A stretch of DNA of 35,000 nucleotides from an uncultured Sphingomonas sp. Lineage in GTDB: Bacteria > Pseudomonadota > Alphaproteobacteria > Sphingomonadales > Sphingomonadaceae. Location: assembly GCF_902806285.1 (NCBI RefSeq), contig NZ_CADCWA010000203.1, forward strand, positions 1 to 35,000. Direction: 5' to 3'. How positions within the stretch are numbered: position 1 is the stretch's first letter; every line of letters begins with the position of its first letter. Positions 7,462 through 18,433 of the stretch are shown here, one piece after another. A program made the position numbers and the translations under genes. The notes under the pieces were generated by a model. It did not search any database. It was given only the letters and a program-made list of their open reading frames with translations, and was not told where the DNA came from.

Positions 7462-8141
7462 TCGCCGACCGAGCGATACCGCCACGTCAGCCCCTCCGCG
7501 AACGGCGACCACAGGCTGGTTTTCACTCCGGCGAGCCGCAACTGCTCCGCCACCCAGCTGTTGCAGGTGCTCACCGCGCGGGCCTTGCCGCGGCCGTGAT
7601 AGAAGGCGTCGTCGGGGCCGTAGCCGGGGTGGTCGATCCGCTGTGGTCGGCCGCGCTCGCTGAGGTGGAACTGCGCGCGAACCGCGGCCCATAGCCGGCG
7701 ATACTCCTCGGGGCGAAGGCGGATCGCGCGCAGGTTCGGCCCGGGCCGCTCGAGCCGGTCGACGTGCATCACCCGCTCGCCACCTGCCAGCGCGGCCCAG
7801 ACCGTGCGCGGGCTGATGTCCCACCAGGTCGGCGTTTCCAGATAAACCCGCCGTTCGCCCGCCCCGAAGCTGAACCAACGCGGGCTGGCGGGCGCGTCGC
7901 GGAAGTGGCTGGCCGGGAACAGCGGGCGCCAGTCGAGCCCTTGGGCGACCGCCGGCATGACGATGTCGACGTGGATGCCGTTGGAGCGAAGGTAGATGGT
8001 GGTCCCGCGAGCGGGCTCCTGCCAGCTCCCGTTGACGGGGATCAGCGAGCCCGCCAGCGCCGCGACGAGATAAAGTGCCGGTATCGCCAGCAACATCAGC
8101 GCCGCTCGACCGATACCCTTGCGTTTGCGCCGACGTGCCAC
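7449..8141 (-). CDS. TIGR02117/DUF2459 family membrane-anchored protein
   Basis: 230 residues from GTG 8141, chosen because GGGGAGGA lies six bases upstream; a longer frame to 8204 lacks such a site. After a very basic start (RRRKRKG) one hydrophobic segment (ALMLLAIPALYLVAALAG) anchors the protein, leaving a periplasmic domain. Conserved pieces include LRSNGIHVDIVMP, DIVMPAV, WDISPRTVW and STCNSWV, which resemble the family first noted near urease genes; no urease genes are present here. The His/Asp/Cys pattern (NGIHVD, YHGRGKARAVSTCNSW) is compatible with a papain-like fold but no activity is established. It is transcribed away from the tRNA-Pro/yajC region. Confidence 0.75.
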   Translation of the reverse strand: MARRRKRKGIGRAALMLLAIPALYLVAALAGSLIPVNGSWQEPARGTTIYLRSNGIHVDIVMPAVAQGLDWRPLFPASHFRDAPASPRWFSFGAGERRVYLETPTWWDISPRTVWAALAGGERVMHVDRLERPGPNLRAIRLRPEEYRRLWAAVRAQFHLSERGRPQRIDHPGYGPDDAFYHGRGKARAVSTCNSWVAEQLRLAGVKTSLWSPFAEGLTWRYRSVGDQPG

Positions 8142-8210
8142 TCGCGATCCTCCCCGGCGGCCCCATGCCTTGCCTTGTGCCGGCCGCGCAACTAGATGCC
8201 GCACTTCGGT

Positions 8211-8287
8211 CGGGGCGTAGCGCAGCCTGGTAGCGCATCACACTGGGGGTGTGGGGGTCGCTGGTTCGAATCCAGTCGCCCCGACCA
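8211..8287 (+). tRNA. tRNA-Pro (anticodon GGG)
   Basis: The acceptor stem CGGGGCG pairs with CGCCCCG, the D arm is AGCGCAGCCTGGTAGCGC, the anticodon loop CTGGGGG gives anticodon GGG, the T arm contains GGTTCGAATCC, and CCA is encoded at 8285-8287. It lies 29 bases before yajC. Confidence 0.96.
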
Positions 8288-8315
8288 TTTTTGCTTGAGG
8301 CCCGAGTACCACGCC

Positions 8316-8660
8316 ATGTCGAGCGCGCTTCTTCTGACCACCGCTGCTGCCGCGGGCGGAGCCCAGCCGGGCGCCGCCGCCTTTCTGGTCGGCATCCTGC
8401 CCTGGGTCCTCATCTTTTTGATCTTCTACCTGCTGATGATCCGGCCGCAGCAGAAGCGGGTCAAGCAGCACCAGGCGGCAATCGCCGCAATCAAGAAGGG
8501 CGACGAGGTCGTTACCGGCGGCGGCATCCGCGGGCGCGTCACCCGCGTCGTCGACGATGGTGAAGCCGAGGTCGAGATCGCGCAGGGCACCCGCGTCCGC
8601 GTGGTCAAGAGCACGATCAGCCAGGTGCTGACGCCGCAAGCGAAGCCAGCGAACGACTGA
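8316..8660 (+). CDS. yajC: Preprotein translocase subunit YajC
   Basis: 114 residues. YajC is a small inner-membrane partner of SecDF in the Sec holotranslocon. The start ATG 8316 gives a short Ala/Gly-rich leader, one membrane helix (about residues 22-41, [19 protein letters not shown]) and the diagnostic [11 protein letters not shown] junction, then the cytoplasmic domain with [17 protein letters not shown]. Its stop overlaps the secD start (TGATG), and the order yajC-secD-secF is the classic operon. Confidence 0.95.
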   Translation: MSSALLLTTAAAAGGAQPGAAAFLVGILPWVLIFLIFYLLMIRPQQKRVKQHQAAIAAIKKGDEVVTGGGIRGRVTRVVDDGEAEVEIAQGTRVRVVKSTISQVLTPQAKPAND

Positions 8661-10243
8661 TGCTCGACTTTCCCCGCTGGAAGGTGTGGGCAATCAGCCT
8701 GACGATCCTTCTCGGCATCCTGTTCTCGATCCCGAGCATGGTTCCCGCCGAGCGGCTCCCGTCCTGGCTGCCGCAGAGCCGCATCAACCTGGGGCTCGAC
8801 CTCGCTGGCGGTAGCCACCTGCTGCTGGAGGCCGACCTTGTCGATGCGGAGAAGCAGCGGCTGCAGTCGATGGAGGACAATGTCCAGACGGAGCTGCGGC
8901 GCGAGCCGCGGATCCAGGTGGGCGACCTGTCCACGGCCGGCGGGCGTATCTCATTTCTGGTGCGCGATCCCGCTCAGCTGGACGACGCGGTGGAGCGGCT
9001 GCGCACGCTGACCCAGCCGGTCGGCCTTACCGGCACCCGCACCTGGAACGTCGCCGTCCAGGACGGCAACCGCATCGTTCTGACTTCAACGGAGGCGGGC
9101 GCGCAGGCAGCCCTGCGCGACGCGATGACCGTGGCCCGCGACGTGGTCCGCCGCCGGATCGATCCGGGCGGCACCAAGGAGATCACCGTCATCAACCAGG
9201 GTGAGCGCCGAATCCTGGTGCAGGTGCCGGGCGTCGAGGACCCTGAAGCGCTGAAGCGACTGATCGGCCAGACCGCGCGGCTGGAGTTCAAGCTGGTGGA
9301 CCTCAGCGCCGACCAGCAGCAGGTCGCTCAAGGCCGCGCGCCGCCGGGCAGCCAGGTGCTGCCGATGGCCGACGGCACCGGCGCCATTGCCGTGCAACGG
9401 CGGATCATGGTGTCGGGCGAGCAGCTGGTGGACGCCAAGCAGACCTTTGATCAGCAGTCGGGGGCACCGGTCGTGTCCATCACCTTCAACTCCGCGGGCG
9501 CGCGCCGGTTCGGCCGGGTCACGCAGGAGAATGTCGGCAAGCCCTTCGCGATCATCCTCGATGACAAGGTGCTGTCCGCGCCCAACATCAACGAGCCGAT
9601 CCTCGGCGGCCAGGCGCAGATCAGCGGCAACTTCACTGTGGAAAGCGCCAACGCGCTGGCGATTAGCCTGGCCTCGGGCAAGCTGCCCGTGAAGCTCAAC
9701 TTCATCGAAGAGCGCTCGGTCGGGCCCGATCTCGGCAAGGATTCGATCCGCGCCGGCGCGGTCGCATCCGCCATCGCCATCCTGGCGGTGATGGGCTTCA
9801 TGCTGATTACTTACGGCCGGTTCGGCGTCTATGCGAACATCGCGCTGATCGTGAACGCGCTGATGATCCTCGGCATCATGGCGGTCTTCAACGCGACCCT
9901 GACCCTGCCCGGTATCGCCGGCTTCGTGCTGACGATCGGCGCCGCGGTCGACGCCAACGTGCTGATAAACGAGCGCATCCGCGAGGAGCTGCGGCGCGGG
10001 CGCAAGGTGCTGGACGCGCTGGAGACCGGCTACAAGGAAGCGTCCACCGCCATCTTCGACGCCAACATCACCAACACCATCGCCGCGGCGCTGATGTTCT
10101 ACTTCGGCTCCGGCCCGATCCGGGGCTTCGCGGTGGTGCTGTTCATCGGCATCGTCACCTCCGTGTTCACCGCCGTGAACTTCACCCGGATGCTGGTGGC
10201 GCTGTGGGTCAAGCGCCGGCGCCCGCGCGCGCTGACCATCTGA
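8660..10243 (+). CDS. secD: Protein translocase subunit SecD
   Basis: 527 residues. SecD works with SecF to pull preproteins out of the Sec channel using the proton gradient. The first membrane helix is at about 8-26, followed by the large periplasmic P1 region starting with the INLGLDLAGGSHLLLE motif. The C-terminal RND-type membrane block contains GPDLGKDSI, GFVLTIGAAVDANVLINERI (the conserved Asp in the membrane) and IREELRRG. The start overlaps the yajC stop; secF starts ten bases after the stop. Confidence 0.96.
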   Translation: MLDFPRWKVWAISLTILLGILFSIPSMVPAERLPSWLPQSRINLGLDLAGGSHLLLEADLVDAEKQRLQSMEDNVQTELRREPRIQVGDLSTAGGRISFLVRDPAQLDDAVERLRTLTQPVGLTGTRTWNVAVQDGNRIVLTSTEAGAQAALRDAMTVARDVVRRRIDPGGTKEITVINQGERRILVQVPGVEDPEALKRLIGQTARLEFKLVDLSADQQQVAQGRAPPGSQVLPMADGTGAIAVQRRIMVSGEQLVDAKQTFDQQSGAPVVSITFNSAGARRFGRVTQENVGKPFAIILDDKVLSAPNINEPILGGQAQISGNFTVESANALAISLASGKLPVKLNFIEERSVGPDLGKDSIRAGAVASAIAILAVMGFMLITYGRFGVYANIALIVNALMILGIMAVFNATLTLPGIAGFVLTIGAAVDANVLINERIREELRRGRKVLDALETGYKEASTAIFDANITNTIAAALMFYFGSGPIRGFAVVLFIGIVTSVFTAVNFTRMLVALWVKRRRPRALTI

Positions 10244-10253
10244 AGGCTGATCC

Positions 10254-11219
10254 ATGAAGCTGCTGAAGCTCGTCCCCGACACTACCAACATCGACTTCAT
10301 GCGTGTGCGCAACATCGCGCTGGTGCTGTCGGTGTTGGTGACGATCGCCTCCCTGGTGCTGGTCGGCGTTCGCGGGCTGAACCTCGGCGTCGATTTCGTC
10401 GGCGGGCAGATGATCCGCACCACCTTCGCCCAGCCGGTCGACGTGGAGCAGCTGCGCAGCCGCGTCGGCGGCCTCGGCCTGGGCGAAGCGAGCATCCAAG
10501 AGTTCGGCGGGCCGACCAGCTACCAGATCCGCTTGCCCAAGCCTGAAGGTGGCGAGAACGCCGCCAACGCCGCCGCCTCCCGCGTGCGCCAGATGCTTGG
10601 GCAGCAATACCCGGGCAGCCGGGTCGACTCGGTCGACACCGTATCGGGCAAGGTGTCGGAGGAGCTCGCCCGCGACGGCGGCCTGGCCATCGTTCTCGCA
10701 ATGCTCGGCATCGCGCTCTACATCTGGTTCCGCTTCGAATGGCAGTTCGGGGTGGGCGCGCTGGTGACGCTGTTCCACGACGTGTCGGTGATCCTGGGCT
10801 TCTTCGCGCTGACCCAGCTGCAGGTCGACCTCAACATCGTCGCGGCCTTCCTGGCGGTGATCGGCTATTCGCTGAACGACACGGTGGTCATCTACGACCG
10901 CATCCGCGAGAACCTGCGCAAGTACCGCAAGATGGCGATCGTGCCGCTCCTGAACCTGTCGCTCAACGAGACGTTGTCGCGGACCATCGTCACCTCGGGC
11001 TCGATCATGCTGGCGCTGGCCATGCTGCTGTTCTTCGGGCCGGACGTGATCTTCGGGCTGACGCTGGCGATCCTGCTCGGCACCTTTATCGGCACCTATT
11101 CGTCGATCTACATTTCGGCCCCGATCCTGGTCTGGCTGGGGGTGAAGCCCGATAGCTTCCTGCGCACGGAAGAAACGGAGGCCGCTCCCGCCCGCCAGTC
11201 GGACGGGGCGGTCGTCTGA
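10254..11219 (+). CDS. secF: Protein translocase subunit SecF
   Basis: 321 residues. It shows the N-terminal helix (about 17-36), the LGVDFVGGQMIR motif of the SecD/SecF family, and the membrane block with FHDVSVILGFFAL, GYSLNDTVVIYDRIREN and the TSGSIMLALAMLLFFG segment. It forms the SecDF complex with the preceding product. The stop is followed by 80 bases without a clear T-run terminator before bamD. Confidence 0.96.
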   Translation: MKLLKLVPDTTNIDFMRVRNIALVLSVLVTIASLVLVGVRGLNLGVDFVGGQMIRTTFAQPVDVEQLRSRVGGLGLGEASIQEFGGPTSYQIRLPKPEGGENAANAAASRVRQMLGQQYPGSRVDSVDTVSGKVSEELARDGGLAIVLAMLGIALYIWFRFEWQFGVGALVTLFHDVSVILGFFALTQLQVDLNIVAAFLAVIGYSLNDTVVIYDRIRENLRKYRKMAIVPLLNLSLNETLSRTIVTSGSIMLALAMLLFFGPDVIFGLTLAILLGTFIGTYSSIYISAPILVWLGVKPDSFLRTEETEAAPARQSDGAVV

Positions 11220-11299
11220 GCCCGGCCAGCGGCCGTTCAGTTGCGCGGCGTCATTCCGCCGCTTTCCTCCCGGACAGGGCAGCGCTAGAAGGCCACTCC

Positions 11300-12106
11300 A
11301 TGCTGAATCTTTCCCGACCCGCGACGGCGCTCCTGCTGTGCGCCATTATCCTTCCGGCGGCCGGCTGCGCGCGCAACCGCGCCAGCACCGACACCAGCTA
11401 CATCGCGACCGACGTGAACACGCTTTACGGCGTGGCCAAGCAGTATCTGGACGACGGCCGCTACGAGGAAGCGGCCAAGCTGTTCGACGAGGTCGAGCGC
11501 CAGCATCCCTATTCGGTGTGGGCGCGCCGCGCGCAGCTGATGAGCTCCTTCAGCTACTACACGGCCAAGAAATATCCGGAGGCGATCAGCTCCGCCCAGC
11601 GCTTCCTGACGATCCATCCGGGTAACAAGGATGCGCCCTACGCCAATTATCTGATCGCGATGAGCTACTATAATCAGATCGCGGACGTCAGCCGCGACCA
11701 GCGCACCACCCAGCAGGCCTCGGACTCGTTCAACGAGCTCATCCGTCGCTACCCGGAAAGCCGCTACGCCGCGGACGCCCGGCTGAAGCTCGACCTCATC
11801 AACGACCATCTCGCCGGCAAGGAGATGGAGGTCGGCCGTTTCTACCAGCGGCAGGGCAATTGGCTGGCCTCGGTGACCCGGTTCCGCTCGGTGGTGGACA
11901 AGTATCAGACGACCAGCCACACGCCCGAAGCGCTGATGCGGCTGACCGAGAGCTACCTCGCGCTCGGCGTGCCGGCGGAGGCGCAGAAGTCGGCCGCGGT
12001 GCTCGGCCGCAACTATCCCGGGACCGAATGGTACCAGCGCGCCTATCAGCTGGTGCAGCGCAACGCGCCGCCGCAGCAGGTCGCGGCGGCCGCTCCGCAG
12101 AGCTGA
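11300..12106 (+). CDS. bamD: Outer membrane assembly lipoprotein BamD
   Basis: 268 residues. A signal peptide ends in the lipobox PAAGC (Cys23). TPR-like repeats follow: LYGVAKQYLDDGRYEEAAKLF, the second with YPEAISSAQRFLTIHPGN and a third with NELIRRYPESRYAADA, the usual BamD/ComL/YfiO pattern. BamD is an essential part of the BAM complex that folds outer-membrane beta barrels. A Gln/Ala-rich tail ends the protein. recN follows 19 bases downstream, a common alphaproteobacterial order. Confidence 0.94.
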   Translation: MLNLSRPATALLLCAIILPAAGCARNRASTDTSYIATDVNTLYGVAKQYLDDGRYEEAAKLFDEVERQHPYSVWARRAQLMSSFSYYTAKKYPEAISSAQRFLTIHPGNKDAPYANYLIAMSYYNQIADVSRDQRTTQQASDSFNELIRRYPESRYAADARLKLDLINDHLAGKEMEVGRFYQRQGNWLASVTRFRSVVDKYQTTSHTPEALMRLTESYLALGVPAEAQKSAAVLGRNYPGTEWYQRAYQLVQRNAPPQQVAAAAPQS

Positions 12107-12125
12107 GGAGCGACGCACCCGCGCG

Positions 12126-13774
12126 ATGCTGAGGCAGCTCGTCATCCGCGACGTGGTGCTGATCGACCGGCTTGAACTCGAATTCGGCGAGGGGTTGGGC
12201 GTCCTGACCGGCGAGACCGGGGCGGGCAAGTCCATCCTGCTCGATGCCCTGGGGCTAGCACTCGGCGCGCGTGCGGACAGCGGCTTGGTGCGGAGCGGCC
12301 GGCAGGCCGCCGCGGTCACCGCCGCCTTCGAATTGCCGGGAAGTCATCCGGCGGCTGCCCTGCTCGACGAGGCGGGGATCGATGCCGAGCCTGGCGAACC
12401 GTTGCTGCTTCGGCGCCAGCTCAAGGCCGATGGCGGCAGCCGCGCCTTCGTCGGCGGCTCGGCCGCGCCCGCGTCCGTGCTGAGGGAGGTCGGCGGGACG
12501 CTGGTCGAAATCCACGGCCAGCACGACGACCGCGGGCTGCTCAACCCCAAGGGCCACCGCGCGCTGCTGGATGCGTTCGGCAAGATCGACACGGGCGCAG
12601 TAGGCCGGGCGTGGGGCAGCGTCGCGCGCCTTGCCGACGAACTCGCCCGGGCCCGCGCGGATGCCGAGACGGCGGAACGCGACCGCGATTACCTGACCCA
12701 CGCCGCTGCGGAGATCGCCAAGCTGGCGCCCGAGCCGGGGGAGGAGACCAGCCTGGCCGAACAGCGCGCGACGATGCAGGCGGGGGCCAAGGCGGGCGAG
12801 GCGCTGCAGGGCCTGGACGAGCTGCTCGGAGGGTCGGACGGAGCGCTCGCGAGCCTGCGGGCGGCGGCGCGGCGGATCGAGCGCGGTGCTGCGGACCACC
12901 CGCTGCTGGCCGAGGCGCTGGCCTCGCTCGACCGTGCGGTGATCGAGACCGCCGAAGCGGAGGAGAAGATCGAGCGCGCGGCGGAAGCCATGGCGTTCGA
13001 TCCGCAGCGGCTGGAGCTGGTCGAGAGCCGGCTCTTCGACATCCGCGCGCTCGCCCGCAAGCATCGGGTCGAGGCGGACGCGCTGGCCGCGCTGGGCGAG
13101 GAGATGCAGGGTAAGCTGGCGCTGATCGAAGCGGGTGGCGAGCGGATCGCCCAGATCGAGCGGCAGCTGGCCGAGGCGCGGCGGACCTATGACGCAGCTG
13201 CGGCTGAGCTCCGGCAGAGGCGGCAAGCGGCGGCCGAGCGGCTGGACGCGGCGGTGGCGGTGGAACTCGCGCCGTTGAAGCTTGAAGCCGCGGGCTTTCG
13301 GACCGCGCTGTCGGATGCGGAGCCCGGTCCTTCGGGCATCGACCGGGTGGAGTTCACCGTCTCGACCAACCCCGGAGCGCCGTTCGGACCGCTGACCAGG
13401 ATCGCATCGGGTGGCGAGCTGTCGCGCTTCATCCTGGCGCTCAAGGTCGCCTTGGCCGAGGCGGGCGGCGCATCGACCATGATTTTCGACGAGATCGACA
13501 GGGGAGTCGGAGGCGCGGTGGCGAGCGCGATCGGCGAGCGGCTGGCTCGCCTTGCGGGGCAGTCGCAGCTGCTGGTCGTCACCCACTCGCCGCAGGTCGC
13601 GGCGCGGGCGCAGCACCATTACCGGATCGAAAAGAGCCACGGCGCCGAGGGCACCCGCACCACCGTGCGCAAGCTCTCCGCGGAAGAACGCCGCGAGGAG
13701 ATCGCGCGGATGCTGTCGGGCGCGGCGGTGACGGATGAGGCGCGGGCGCAGGCGGCGCGGCTATTGGAGGCGGC

Positions 13775-13778
<4 letters not shown>
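12126..13778 (+). CDS. recN: DNA repair protein RecN
   Basis: 550 residues, standard length. An SMC-like ATPase for double-strand break repair. Walker A is GETGAGKS (residues 29-36); the Q-loop region has EIHGQHDDRGLLNP; a long coiled coil rich in Ala/Glu/Arg occupies about 170-400; the ABC signature is SGGELSRFILALK; Walker B is TMIFDEIDRGVGG; and VTHSPQVAARA is the switch region. It overlaps the next gene by ATGA. No alphaproteobacterial LexA box was recognised directly upstream. Confidence 0.96.
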
Positions 13779-16583
<2,805 letters not shown>

Positions 16584-16621
16584 GCGCTTTCTAATGCCGG
16601 TCGCTTGACTCGTTTCGGCCT

Positions 16622-17035
16622 TCATTTTGTCAGCTTTCGCGGGCGGTCAAGCATGCGGTCGAGCGAACGCAGCCGGGCCATGGCGCCGCGCAGGTCGTCG
16701 CGCTCGATCGTGCCGATCAGCCGGCCGCGGTAGGTGCGCGGGATGCGGAGGCGGTCCCCGGCCGTGCGTTCCGTGCGGAACCGCGCCTTGCGCGCTGGCG
16801 CGGTGCTGCGGGCGTGGGCGGCAGCATGGTCCCAGGCGCAGGCGAAGTCGGCGGCGTCGGGGCGGGAGCGAAGGGCGTAGGCGGTCTGGCGCGACAGGCC
16901 GACCTCTGCCGCCGCGTCACCGGCGGAGTAGCCTTCGGCGACCAAAAGGATGAACCGCTCCTGCCGCTCGGCCGTCCAGCCATCGCGGCGGCGGCATGGG
17001 GCGGGGGTGAAGTGAAACGGTTCGGGCGACTCCAT
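16622..17035 (-). CDS. Orphan helix-turn-helix protein (hypothetical)
   Basis: 137 residues. An N-terminal region WTAERQERFILLVAEGYSAG continues into AAAEVGLSRQTAYALRSRP, a predicted HTH of the resolvase/terminase small-subunit type (about residues 20-58). The C-terminal half is Arg-rich and contains YRGRLIGTIERDDL and LRSLDRMLDRP. I recognise the general type as a recurring sphingomonad hypothetical family but know no function; a regulator or a TerS-like DNA-packaging protein are both possible. The gene converges on ligA with 38 bases between. Its upstream region holds the same 13-bp dyad as the endolysin gene. No good ribosome site is seen before ATG 17035. Confidence 0.65.
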   Translation of the reverse strand: MESPEPFHFTPAPCRRRDGWTAERQERFILLVAEGYSAGDAAAEVGLSRQTAYALRSRPDAADFACAWDHAAAHARSTAPARKARFRTERTAGDRLRIPRTYRGRLIGTIERDDLRGAMARLRSLDRMLDRPRKLTK

Positions 17036-17063
17036 GGCCCGGAAGAACTATGCGCAAAGTGGG

Positions 17064-17076
17064 GCTGTAGGACAGC
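17064..17076. promoter_or_regulatory. Second copy of the 13-bp dyad (GCTGTCCTACAGC on the minus strand)
   Basis: It lies 28 bases before the HTH gene start, and read on the minus strand it is identical to 1472-1484. On the minus strand both copies are preceded, or on the plus strand in the case of 1472 preceded, by an A-rich run (AAAA). It is a candidate shared regulatory site. Confidence 0.45.
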
Positions 17077-17173
17077 TTTTAATCGGGGAGGGACGCCGTG
17101 AGGTGATGGTGTGTTTGGTTCTCGGACCGAGTTGGGACTCGAGGGCGCGAGTCTTGCATTCAAGCGCCTCGTG

Positions 17174-17203
17174 AATGTCCGCAATGGGTGGAAAGCGGAC
17201 ATT
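17174..17203. repeat. Sphingomonad-type hairpin repeat, copy 1
   Basis: AATGTCCGC and GCGGACATT form a perfect stem around AATGGGTGGAAA. It is the first of three nearly identical copies in 1.25 kb. It lies downstream of the small exported-protein gene that ends at 17239, within the 203-base gene-free stretch 17036-17238. Confidence 0.9.
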
Positions 17204-17238
17204 GCAGAACCAAGGCTGATCTCCGTTTGAAGCCGCTT

Positions 17239-17829
17239 CTATCTCTCAAGGCGTTGGGTGCTGTGCTTTTTCGATCCCCTCGATCCACCTTGGAACCAGT
17301 TCACCGGCGCAGTGGGTGGCAGCACGGCGAACCGTTTCAGCGCTGGCAGTAAGCTACCCTCTGCGGGTTCGTAGTCGGATTCGTAAAGGAGACTTATAAG
17401 GCGCGGCGAGGTTGTAGGACCGCAGCTCGTCCTGATCTCGCCCTCGGTCTCAAATCTCACAGTAAGCTCGTTTGTTGTGCCGGCCTCAAGCTGTCCAGAC
17501 AACTTTGCCGCCTTGAATACCCGGGGCGCATCCCAAGCTTTGTCTACCAGAAATCCGCGGATGGCCACCAAAGCAGCGGTGACATCGGCCGGACCCTCGT
17601 AGGCCAGCTTGCCGGAATCCGTATAATGAGCGTGAAAGGCAATCAGCGTCACATCGTCGCTAAGATGACCTGCTAAAACGGAAGCGTCACCTGTTTCAAA
17701 ATACCGCGCCAACCGCGCACCCCACGGGTCTTTGATTGGCTCGTCCGTCTCGCAAGCGGCAGCTGGCTGAGCCATTGCAGTCACGGTGACAGCAGCAACC
17801 AAGCCAAATACACCCCGCCGACTAAGCAC
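17239..17829 (-). CDS. Small exported protein of unknown function
   Basis: 196 residues from GTG 17829, chosen because GGAGA lies six bases upstream and the product then starts with a clean signal peptide (LSRRGVFGLVAAVTVTAMA, cleavage near AAA-CET). A longer frame to 17940 would translate the hairpin repeat and is rejected. The mature part begins ETDEPIKDPWGARLARYFET and contains a segment (LSDDVTLIAFHAHYTDSGKL) loosely like NTF2/SnoaL-type domains, but I cannot assign a family. SRRGVF resembles a weak Tat motif. Base composition looks lower in GC than the neighbours. The gene lies between two hairpin repeat copies. Confidence 0.6.
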   Translation of the reverse strand: MLSRRGVFGLVAAVTVTAMAQPAAACETDEPIKDPWGARLARYFETGDASVLAGHLSDDVTLIAFHAHYTDSGKLAYEGPADVTAALVAIRGFLVDKAWDAPRVFKAAKLSGQLEAGTTNELTVRFETEGEIRTSCGPTTSPRLISLLYESDYEPAEGSLLPALKRFAVLPPTAPVNWFQGGSRGSKKHSTQRLER

Positions 17830-17877
17830 TAGCCATCTCCCGCGACCGAAGGAGCCCTGATTGTGCATAGCTAACCG

Positions 17878-17907
17878 CATGTCCGCAATGGGTGGAAAGC
17901 GGACATC
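17878..17907. repeat. Sphingomonad-type hairpin repeat, copy 2
   Basis: ATGTCCGC and GCGGACAT form a stem around the same 12-base loop as copy 1, with the 28-base core identical. It separates the two small exported-protein genes; the TGA of the upstream lipoprotein gene (17908-17906) lies at its edge. Confidence 0.9.
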
Positions 17908-18376
17908 ACGAAACGGGTATGACGCCGAAGTAATCCGCACCTACCGCACCGGACATGCACGGCCCTAAGCCGCGAGCGTCCTCTGACCCTTGGTCCTCAT
18001 AAACGGAGCGGCAGTAGTTGAGGGCGCGTTCGAAAGCACTTGGGTCGTCCTTGTGCGCTCTCGCGTATGGAAAGGTTGGTTCGACTTCCGAGCGGAAGCC
18101 GCGAACGAGGCGAAATGAGTTAGCGTAAGTGAACAAGGACTGATCCTGCTCGCCGATGCACTCCTTATCCGATGACTTCTTGCTCAAGCAAAAGCGGTAG
18201 GCACGATCCCGCATGCTCTGCACCACAGATAGCACAAGCGCAGGATCAAGCCTCCACTCGGAAGTGGGACCGGCAGCAGACTTAGCTTGAAGGCCCGCAA
18301 TCACCTGAGCGTCGGTCTGACTATTGCCGCATGCCGCTAAGGCTGCCGCCGCGACGATGATGCTGAACCTTCTCAT
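17906..18376 (-). CDS. Small Cys-containing lipoprotein of unknown function
   Basis: 156 residues. The N-terminus MRRFSIIVAAAALAACGNS has a lipobox (LAAC, Cys16), so the product is a lipoprotein. The mature part holds four more cysteines (YRFCLSKK, KECIGEQ, NYCRSVY and GPCMSGA), which could form two disulfides. No known family is recognised. The stop overlaps the edge of hairpin copy 2 and the start is 25 bases from copy 3, so the gene occupies one repeat-bounded unit. Confidence 0.65.
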   Translation of the reverse strand: MRRFSIIVAAAALAACGNSQTDAQVIAGLQAKSAAGPTSEWRLDPALVLSVVQSMRDRAYRFCLSKKSSDKECIGEQDQSLFTYANSFRLVRGFRSEVEPTFPYARAHKDDPSAFERALNYCRSVYEDQGSEDARGLGPCMSGAVGADYFGVIPVS

Positions 18377-18400
18377 CGCCGCACGATCTCACTTGCCCTG

Positions 18401-18430
18401 AATGTCCGCAATGGGTCGGAAGCGGACGTT
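18401..18430. repeat. Sphingomonad-type hairpin repeat, copy 3
   Basis: AATGTCCGCAATGGGTCGGA then AGCGGACGTT. It differs from copies 1 and 2 by a few bases in the loop and one arm base. It sits between the lipoprotein gene and the prmA stop codon (18434). Confidence 0.88.
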
Positions 18431-18433
18431 CGT

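Noticed and set aside
9086-10495. 469-codon minus-strand frame opposite secD and secF
   Set aside because: No domain is recognisable, composition is His/Asp/Gln-rich, and the plus strand holds two unmistakable Sec genes.
17745-17830. Lipobox in the small exported protein (PAAAC)
   Set aside because: The residues before Cys do not fit the usual L-A/S-G/A-C pattern well; an AxA signal peptidase I site is adjacent.
17174-18430. Integron-like attC cassettes
   Set aside because: The hairpins lack the attC core sites (RYYYAAC/GTTRRRY) and no integron integrase is present.
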